Assembly: GCF_047948215.1 (NCBI RefSeq) | Contig: NC_134465.1 | Location: 44,378,446-44,442,445 of the forward strand | Direction: 5' to 3' | Origin: Lycorma delicatula | Lineage: Eukaryota > Arthropoda > Insecta > Hemiptera > Fulgoridae | DNA length: 64,000 nucleotides | Shown here: piece after piece, positions 56,537 through 64,000 of the stretch | Layout of the letters: each line of letters starts with the position of its first letter | Position numbering within the stretch: position 1 is the stretch's first letter | The notes under the pieces: model-generated | Seen by the model: only the letters and a program-made list of their open reading frames with translations | What the model was told of the DNA's origin: nothing | The model's database searches: none | Translations under genes and position numbers: made by a program

Positions 56537-58484
56537 GAACTTAGGCAGAACAAAGAGAACTGGTAGAAAACCTTAGATTTCAGACGATATATTGCAGCTG
56601 ATGGATGAACGTAGAAAATATAAGAATGCTAGTTATGAAGAAAGTAAGGAACTATAGACAATTAAGAAATACTATAAACAGGAAGTACTATAAACAGGTT
56701 GTTTATCGAAAAGAGTGGATTAAAGAAAAGTGTTCAGAAGTGGAAAGAAAAATGAATATTGGTAAAATAGACCGAGCATAAAGAAAAGTGAAGGAAAATT
56801 TTGGGGTACATAAATTAAACTCTAATAATGTGTTAAACAAAGATGGTACACCGATTTATAATACGAAAGGTAAAGTGGATAGATGGGTGGAATATATTGA
56901 AGAGTTATACGGAGGAAATGAATTAGAAAATGGTGTTATAGAGGAAGAAGAAGAAGTTGAGGAGGATGAAATGGGAGAAACAATACTGAGATCTGAATTT
57001 AAGAGAGCATTAAAAGATTTAAATGGCAGGAAGGATCCTGGAATAGACGGAATATCTCTAGAATTACTGTGCAGTGCAGGTGAGGAAGCGATTGATAGAT
57101 TATACTAACTGGTGTATAATATTTATGAAAAAGGGGAAGTTCCGTCAGACTTCAAAATGATTGTTATAGTCATGATACCAAAGAAAGCAAGAACAGATAA
57201 ATGTGAAGAATACAGAACAATTAGCTTAACTAGCCATGCATCAAAAATCATAACTAGAATTCTGTACAGAAGAATTGAAAGGAGAGTAGAAGTGTTAGGA
57301 AAAGAACAGTTTGATTTCAGGAAAAGTATAGGGACAAGGGAAGCAATTGTAGACCTCTGATTAATAGTAGAAGAAGATTAAAAAAAAACAAACCAACATA
57401 CTTGGCATTTATAGACCTGGAAAAGGCATTCGATAACGTAGACTGGAATAAAATAATCAGCATTTTAAAAAAAATTAGAATTCAAATACAGAGACAGGAG
57501 AACGATTGCTAACATTTACAGGAACCAAACAGCAACAGTGATAATTGAACAACATAAGAAAGAAGCCGTAATAAGAAAGGGAGTCCGACAAGGATGTTCC
57601 CTATCACCGTTACTTTTTAATTTTTACATAGAACTTGCAGTTAATGATGTTAAAGAACAATTTACATCCGGAGTAATCAGTACAAGGTGAAAAGATAAAG
57701 ATGCTACAATTTGCTGATGATATAGTAATTCTAGCTGAGAGTAAACAGGATTTAGAAGAAACAATGAACGGCATGGATGAAGTCCTACAAAGAACTATCG
57801 CATGAAAAATAAACAAGAACAAAACGAAAGAAATAAAATGTTGTAGAAATAACGAAGATGGACCAATGAATGTGAAAATAAGAAGAGAAAAGATTACGGA
57901 GGTAGAAGAATTTTGTTATTTGGGAAGTAGAATTACTAAAGATAGACGAAGCAGGAGCAATATAAAATGCCGAATAGCACAGGCGAAACGAGCTTTCAGT
58001 CAGAAATATAATTTGTTTACATCAAAAATTAATTTAAATGTCAGGAAAAGATTTTTGAAAGTGTATGTTTGGAGCGTCGCTTATTATGGAAGTGAAACTT
58101 AGACGATCGGAGTACTGGACAGAAAAGATTAGAAACTTTTGAAATGCGGTGCTATCGGAGTATTTTAAAAATCAGATGACTGGATAAAGTGACAAATGAA
58201 GAGGTGTTGCGGAAAATAGATGAAGAAAGAAGCATTTATAAAAATATAGTTAAAAGAAGAGACAGACGTATATGACACATATTAAGGCATCCTGGAATAG
58301 TCGCTTTAATATTGGAGGGACAGGTAGAAGGAAAAAATTGTGTAGGCAGACAACGTTTGGAATATGTAAAACAAATTGTAAGGGATGTAGGATGTAGGGG
58401 GTATACCGAAATGAAACGTATAGCACTAGATAGGAAATCTTGAAGAGGTGCATCAAACCAGTTAAATGACTGAAGACAAAAAAA
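56537..58484 (+). mobile_element. LINE family copy F, longest copy, heavily decayed
   Basis: AAGGTAGCTGT at 56526-56536 and 58485-58495 is an 11-bp target duplication. At 1.95 kb it is the longest copy and reaches upstream of the RT into the linker that follows the endonuclease in such LINEs (56570-56790, ISDDILQLMDERRKYKNA type). It has the most stops and indels, so it is probably the oldest. Confidence 0.92.
56560..58472 (+). pseudogene. reverse transcriptase ORF remnant of LINE copy F
   Basis: Open parts include 56788-57108 (FGVHKLNSNNVLNKDGTPIY, EEEEEVEEDEMGETILRSEF, DLNGRKDPGIDGISLELLCS), 57112-57360 (PSDFKMIVIVMIPKKARTDK, LTSHASKIITRILYRRIERR) and 57866-58102 (EEFCYLGSRITKDRRSRSNI ... 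KVYVWSVAYYGSET). The FADDIVILAES box is readable near 57712 in another frame. Many frameshifts and nonsense changes separate them. The final hairpin and stop (CAGTTAAATGACTGA) are kept, with one change. Confidence 0.88.
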
Positions 58485-58495
58485 AAGGTAGCTGT

Positions 58496-58931
58496 CGAGT
58501 TAGGAACAAAATTTTTAATTAATAATTTCGAATTTTTTTCTAAATTATACATTTAATACTGCATAATTTTTAAGATACAAGTTTAACTTTTTATTCAAAT
58601 TTTTTGCTAAAGATTTTGTTATTTTTCACAATAGAACAATAAATATTGCATAATTAGGTCTATAATATTAAATACCTTATTGTGTATTTGAAAAAAATTA
58701 TTTGTCAAGGGTAAAGCTATAAAGGTTTTTATAGCTAATGTGTAAACACATTAAAAAAAATGATATTTTTTCTTAAAATGCTTTAAAAAAATTCAATATT
58801 GACTAGTGGCATTTAATAAATTTTTAAATTTACGTCTCGTAAAAAGTTTTGTAAAAAATGTGTATGTGTACGACAATACAAAAGTGGACGTACAAATTAA
58901 TAATTTATTGATAGTTTGCTTTTGAATGTAA
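58496..58931. other. AT-rich stretch, no gene recognised
   Basis: Nothing supported. Confidence 0.5.
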
Positions 58932-59036
58932 ATGGATTACAAAGAAAATATTGGTAAAGCACAGGAAGAAGCGAAAATTCGAGAATGTGTAAGAAAGAAA
59001 TGTAGCCTCTCGCCTGCGTTATTCATTCTATATACG
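58932..59036 (+). pseudogene. scrap of a second LINE reverse transcriptase
   Basis: The frame reads MDYKENIGKAQEEAKIRECV and RKKCSLSPALFILYT, matching the R.GVRQGCSLSPLLFNLY block of RT but differing from the A-G family in most other residues. It is cut at TATATACGGTTTGTCCCAAA. That sequence looks like a Tc1/mariner-type inverted terminus after TA, so a later insertion may have broken it. Confidence 0.5.
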
Positions 59037-59254
59037 GTTTGTCCCAAAAAGAAGTATACGATTCTGATTTGGTATCACTCGCCCATTCCCCCACCGATTC
59101 TGTTGAAACTTAACAGACCTTTTAATGAAAATTCTAAAAATATTCTGTGAAAATTTCAAACTTCTAAGATTCACAGAAACAAAATGGCGGCTTTCAAATA
59201 AAAACATCCATTTCAGATAAATTACAATTTTTATACATTACCGAACAGATTTTT

Positions 59255-59537
59255 ATATTCTTTTTTCTGTTTAGCCTCCGGTAATTACCGTTCAGATAAT
59301 ATTTCAGAGGATGAATGAGGATGATATATATGAGTGTAAGTGAAGCGTAGTCTTGTACGGTCTCAGTTCGACCACTCCTGAGATGTGTGGTTAATTGAAA
59401 CCCAACCACCACCAAAGAACACCGGTACCCACGATCTAGTATTCAAATCTGTGTAAAAATAACTGGCTTTACTAGGACTTGAACGCTGGAACTCTCGACT
59501 TCCAAATCAGCTGATTTGGGAAGACGCGTTCACCACT
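59255..59537 (-). repeat. SINE family 1, copy 4, 5'-truncated
   Basis: GTTTAGCCTCCGGTAATTACC, TGAGATGTGTGGTTAATTGA, GATCTAGTATTCAAATCTG and GAACTCTCGACTTCC are shared with the 33908 copy. The tRNA-like head stops at CACCACT (59537), so the first 20 or so bases of the SINE are missing. An extra CCA is inserted in the CCACCACC run. Confidence 0.88.
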
Positions 59538-60187
59538 TTGGTAATAGGTATTACCAAGCTGGAAAAATTATTAAAAACATATGATAATTAGAATTAGAAT
59601 AATTAAAAACAGTTAGATAATTAGTCATGGTTATGATTGATTACTAACTGGTTTTATTAAATTTGAACAGCTGTTCAATAATACATCATCTGCTAAAGAC
59701 GTAATTAACGTTGTTTAACTTCGGTGTTCTACGGAAACTTGGCTTTAAGCGTTGGTGTTTTTCCTTATTTCAGACCTTTTAATTTCCAGAATATTACTCT
59801 CTAGAATTATCCCAACTTTGATATAAGCAGTTTACATAAAAAAATAACTTTTTTTACCTTAAATTTAACCAATAAAATTTAAGAAATATTGTGTAAAAAA
59901 AAGGTTTTTTCAGTTAAATATCAAAAAAAAGATTAATCTGAAATAATTACAACCGTAAACACTGATGAATACAATACACAAAACGGAGTGTGCAAAAACA
60001 ACAGGTTGTTTATAAAAACTTGAAATATAATTACTTAAATCTGAATACCGAAATTATTATTTTTTGGTCTTAAAATAAAATATTATAATAATATATTATA
60101 CTTAAATACTTCGTATGGATTCATATTAAGAATGAAATAAATTTTACAAAATACAAAATACATGTAATAAGATGAGAGGTCACTGAC
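59538..60187. other. AT-rich, probable intron sequence
   Basis: No repeats recognised. It ends at the donor-like junction of the exon candidate. Confidence 0.45.
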
Positions 60188-60254
60188 CTTTTTGAGCGTT
60201 GCCATGGTGAAGGCGGCAGGGCTGGCCAAGGGTGAGGTTACCGGCGGATCCAAC
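60188..60254 (-). CDS. candidate host-gene coding exon, 67 nt
   Basis: On the minus strand the intron side ends ...TTTTATATTTTATAG (acceptor AG at 60256-60255), and the exon is followed by GTCAGTGACC (donor GT at 60187-60186). Between them is a GC-rich 67-nt segment with an open reading frame in phase with a full final codon: LDPPVTSPLASPAAFTMATL then KK. It is the only segment with both good splice sites, high GC in AT-rich flanks and a plausible protein reading. I do not recognise the gene. If right, most of this window is intron or flank of a minus-strand gene. Confidence 0.5.
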
Positions 60255-60256
60255 CT

Positions 60257-61142
60257 ATAAAATATAAAACAGTATTAGAAGAAAATTAACAAAAAGTCTC
60301 TTTTTTCCTTAAAATCTCATACATAAATATTACACATATAAATACGTAAATAAAGTATTTATGAGAAATGAAAATTCGATTCTCTTGTAGGAAATGTTTT
60401 TCTTCACTTCTGAACTTTTATTATCAAACTAAATTCTCTGAAAAATATTACAAAGTTAATGTACTCTAAAAATATAACTGATTTGGACACCACATGAATT
60501 CCTTGTTTACCTATTAAATATACACATTTTTTACTGTTCATTTAAACTTAATTCATTTGAAAGTGAGATTCGATCCTCGTATTCTTTAATAAAAAGTTAC
60601 ACAATTATTGAAGTATTAGTTTTAACATGAAATATTTATACAATTATTAATTCAACAATCTTACATGAAATATTAGCAGAGAGTAAAAGTCCCGTTATTA
60701 TTTGTATTACTAGATCAGTATTATTCGTATCTTCATGAGTTGCTGATTAACAAAAGTTTCAGATTTCTGGTGTGTAGTATAAATAAAAATTAATAATAAT
60801 TAAACTTTTCCGTTTAGTGAACAAATGTATATTGGTTACAAATGTTAATTTCGACCTTACAGAGTGAAATATTCAGTTTTTATTATTGGATTATTTTGGG
60901 AATCAAAAATGAAGAAGAAACAATCATACAATAAAAAGAAAGATAAGATGAAGAAATATATCTCAAAAAAAAACGAAAAGAAGATGAAAATGAAGAGGAA
61001 AAAAAGGTTAAGAACAAGGGAAGAAGAAAAAATTTAAGACAAGATGATAAATATAAAGAGGATGAAAATGTTAAAACCAAAATAAGAACAAAAACATTAA
61101 GAGAAAATGATAAATATACAGAGGAAGAAAACGTTAAGACCT
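60257..61142. other. AT-rich then purine-rich sequence
   Basis: 60890-61142 is strongly purine-rich (A and G) with two imperfect units of roughly 63-66 bp, shown by GATGATAAATATAAAGAGGA and AATGATAAATATACAGAGGA, each followed by GAAAATGTTAAAACC or GAAAACGTTAAGACC. The open frames in it are compositional. No gene recognised. Confidence 0.5.
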
Positions 61143-62797
61143 TTTTTTTTCTTGTCTTCAGTCATTTGACTGGTTTGATGCAGCTCTCCAAGATTCCCTA
61201 TCTAGTGCTAGTCGTTTCATTTCAGTATACCCTCTACATCCCACATCCCTAACAAGTTGTTTTACACATTCCAAACGTGGCCTGCCTACACAATTTTTCC
61301 TTCTACCTGTCCCTCCAATATTAAAGCGACTATTCCAGGATGACTTAATATGTGGCCTATAAGTCTGTCTCTTCTTTTAGCTATATTTTTTCAAATGCTT
61401 CTTTTCTTCATCTATTTTCCGCAACACCTCTTCATTTGTCACTTTATCCACCCATCTGATTTTTAACATTCAACTATAGCACCGCATTTCAAAAGCTTCT
61501 AATCTTTTCTTCTCAGATACTCCGATCGTCCAAGTTTCACTTCCATATGAAGCGACGCTCCAAACATATACTTTCAAAAATCTTTTCCTGACATTTAAAT
61601 TAATTTTTGATGTAAACAAATTATATTTCTGACTGAAGGCTCGTTTCCCCTGTGCTATTCGGCATTTTATATCGCTCCTGCTTCGTCCATCTTTAGTAAT
61701 TCTACTTCCCAAATAACAAAATTCTTCTACCTCCATAATCTTTTCTCCTCCTATTTTCACATTCAGCGGTCCATCTTTGTTATTTCTACTACATTTCATT
61801 ACTTTTGTTTTGTTCTTTTTTATTTTCATGCGATAGTTCTTGCGTAGGACTTCATCTATGCTGTTCATTGTTTCGTCTAAATCCTTTTTACTCTCGGCTA
61901 GAATTACTATATCATCAGCAAATCGTAGCATCTTTATCTTTTCATCTTGTACTGTTACTCCGAATCTAAATTGTTCTTTAACATCATTAACCGCTAGTTC
62001 CATGTAAAGATTAAAAAGTAACGGAGATAGGGAACATCCTTGTCGGACTCCCTTTCTTATTACGGCTTCTTTCTTATGCTCTTCAATTGTTACTGTTGAT
62101 GTTTGGTTCCTGTACATGTTAGCAATTGTTCTTCTATCTCTGTATTTGAATTCTAATTTTTTTTAAATGCTGACCATTTTATTCCAGTCTATGTTATCGA
62201 ACGCCTTTTCTAGGTCTATAAACGCCAATTATGTTGGTTTGTTTTTCTTTAATCTTCCTTCTACTATTAATCTGAGGCCTAAAATTGCTTCCCTTGTCCC
62301 TATACTTTTCCTGAAACCAAATTGGTCTTCTCCTAACACTTCTTCCACTCTCCTCTCAATTCTTCTGTATAGAATTCTAGTTAAGATTTTTGATGCATGA
62401 CTAGTTAAACTAATTGTTCTGTATTCTTCACATTTATCTGCCCCTCCTTTCTTTGGTATCATGACTATAACACTTTTTTTGAAGTTTGACGGAACTTCCC
62501 CTTTTTATAAATATTACACACCAGTTTGTATAATCTATCAATCGCTTCCTCACTTGCACTGCGCAGTAATTCTACAGGTATTCCGTCTATTCCAGGAGCC
62601 TTTCTGCCATTTAAATCTTTTAATGCTCTCTTAAATTCAGATCTCAGTATTGTTTCTCCCATTTCATCCTCCTCAACTTCCTCTTCTTCCTCTATAACAC
62701 CATTTTCTAATTCGTTTCCTCCGTATAACTCTTCAATATATTCCACCCATGTATCGACTTTACCTTTCGTATTATATATTGGTGTACCATCTTTGTA
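61143..62797 (-). mobile_element. LINE family copy G
   Basis: The T run (61143-61151) is the poly(A), followed by the CAGTCATTTGACTG hairpin. The copy extends to 62797, into the region equivalent to NVLNKDGTPIYN of copy F. I found no clear target duplication. It sits at the edge of the purine-rich block. Confidence 0.88.
61165..62790 (-). pseudogene. reverse transcriptase ORF of LINE copy G, interrupted
   Basis: Open parts: 62465-62746 (EEEEEVEEDEMGETILRSEF, DLNGRKAPGIDGIPVELLRS), 62229-62462 (PKKGGADKCEEYRTISLTSH, GEDQFGFRKSIGTREAI, ending at a TAA where sisters have TAC TTG) and 61470-62117 (RQGCSLSPLLFNLYMELAVN, LRFADDIVILAES, to SETWTIGVSEKKRLEAFEMR). A frameshift lies near 62463, and a stop at the MRC(Y)S position ends the last open part. 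It is not functional. Confidence 0.87.
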
Positions 62798-63114
62798 ATT
62801 TCAGAATAATTAAATAAAATTAAACTAGAAAATCCAAAAATAATACGATTCTAAACTATAATTTTGAATTAATATTAAATAACCAGATGTTTCACCAAAT
62901 CTATTACATATATACATATGCAATAATTCCTATTAAATTGCATATACACATTTTTGAAAGTACGTAAAATTTTATTTCACGAATAACTTCTTTTTTTTTC
63001 ACATTTTTTTTTATTGTTATTATTAAATTTATTTTATTTATTATAAGAATTTTTTACAATCACGGGTTAGTAATTATTAATTAATCAATATAATTAAATT
63101 GAAAAAAAAAGTTA
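62798..63114. other. AT-rich, nothing recognised
   Basis: T-rich runs at 62990-63015. No feature supported. Confidence 0.5.
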
Positions 63115-63535
63115 AAAAAAGGAGATGAAATCTGATTCGAACAAATGTGTGCCTTCCCTCTAAGAACCAAATATGTCATTAATAAAATTTTATTTGGCTA
63201 TAACTCTTAAACTAATAAAAATAAGTTCCACTTATGATCGTTGGAAAGCTCTCAATGAGGGCGTTTTGCTGCAGTTAGAAAAAGTCCAAAATTCAATTTC
63301 TTTTGGATTTTGGGCTTAGGTGCACAACTAGATGTTACAACAATCCTAAATCTAAAATTTCAACATCCTACAGCTAATCGTTTTTGAGTTATGCGAGATA
63401 CATACGTATGTACAGACGTCACGCCGAAACTAGTCAAAATGATCCAAGGAAGATCAACATGAATATTTACGTTGAAATCCGTTGAAAACCGAAATTTTTC
63501 GCGATCACAATACTTCGTTTACTTCATACAAGGAA
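63115..63535 (-). repeat. dispersed repeat A, copy 3, inverted
   Basis: The reverse complement carries the same block order as 29325 and 40350: AGTATTGTGATCGCGAAAAA, the GGCGTGACGTCTGTACATAC segment, a CTAGTTGTGCACC block and TTCGAATCAGATTTCATCTC at the end. It starts with CCTTGTATGAAGTAAACGAA, which gives the fullest view of the repeat's left end. Confidence 0.82.
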
Positions 63536-64000
63536 ATAATTATCTAATAAATACTTGTACGTATTTTAAAATTCTTGTATTATGATCTTACGCAATTTCA
63601 TTTTTAAATTTTTGTTTGAGTTATAATCGTTAGAGCGTTTACAATCGGACAGTACACTTTCTGTACCAAGATGCTACAATATACAGGTTGAAAGCCTCGT
63701 AAATATATACATACGTATTATAAATGTCCTGCTAGATTTAAAAGTATGTATTTTTATTGTTGTTTGAATTCAATTAACGGCAGTGTGATTACACAAATAG
63801 TTAAATGTAAACAAGAGATTTTGATCAAATTTATCCTAATGCAGTTAAAGAGGTTTGTGATCGATAGGAATTAGTAATGTATCGATGTAAAAATTACGGT
63901 TACGCTTAGAGTTGCAAGTAGAGGAAATTTTAATTAATCCATAGTCTCATCGTAAATTAAGTCTCCTATGTTCTCTCATTGTAATACTCTAACGTCACGC
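63536..64000. other. AT-rich, no gene recognised
   Basis: Nothing supported to the window end. Confidence 0.5.

Noticed and set aside
60883..61142. A lysine/glutamate-rich or serine-rich protein gene
   Set aside because: The frames come from a purine-rich imperfect repeat and have no start context, splice sites or motif.

Overview
The window is AT-rich animal DNA with long AT-only stretches, poly(A)-tailed LINEs, tRNA-derived SINEs, Tc1/mariner transposons, Helitron pieces and microsatellites. This fits an arthropod intron or intergenic region. A hemipteran is my best guess from the style of the repeats, but this is inference. I found no intact host gene. The only good host-exon candidate is a 67-nt minus-strand segment at 60188-60254 with a canonical acceptor and donor, so much of the window may be intron of a minus-strand gene.

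Layout. 1-8.4 kb: one LINE copy, one SINE and AT-rich filler. 8.9-11.5 kb: a decayed DD34D mariner next to an internally deleted DD41D-type transposon. 12.5-17.3 kb: SINE, Helitron-like heads, and a long inverted-repeat (foldback) element whose left arm is split by a 5'-truncated Jockey LINE with a 12-bp target duplication. 17.6-20.3 kb: a 174-bp repeat in three in-frame copies, a possible exon, a SINE and a (CT)n(GT)n block. 22-28.5 kb: a LINE copy, a SINE, and a Helitron remnant with a PIF1-type helicase tail that carries a Tc1/mariner insertion. 29.3-31.3 kb and 45.9-47.3 kb: two copies of an unusual element with about 155-bp terminal inverted repeats, a small unrecognised ORF and only the tail of a DD41D transposase. 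37-40 kb: a short LINE copy, then a second foldback split by another LINE copy. 41.5 kb: a TATA/initiator pair in possible LTR-like DNA. 43-46 kb: a LINE with a 10-bp target duplication, then a hAT-like transposase remnant. 48-54 kb: two more Tc1/mariner elements and the GC-rich 3' end of an R1-like LINE. 56.5-62.8 kb: two more LINE copies, a separate RT scrap, a SINE and the exon candidate.

The dominant family is one poly(A)-tailed LINE with seven copies (A-G). Five are bounded by clear 10-11-bp target-site duplications and another by a likely 7-bp one. Its ORF stops about 4 nt before the poly(A), and the stop codon lies inside a small hairpin. All transposase and RT frames seen here carry stops, shifts, truncations or lost catalytic residues. 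The window is therefore a layered record of insertions, and several relative ages can be read from nesting.
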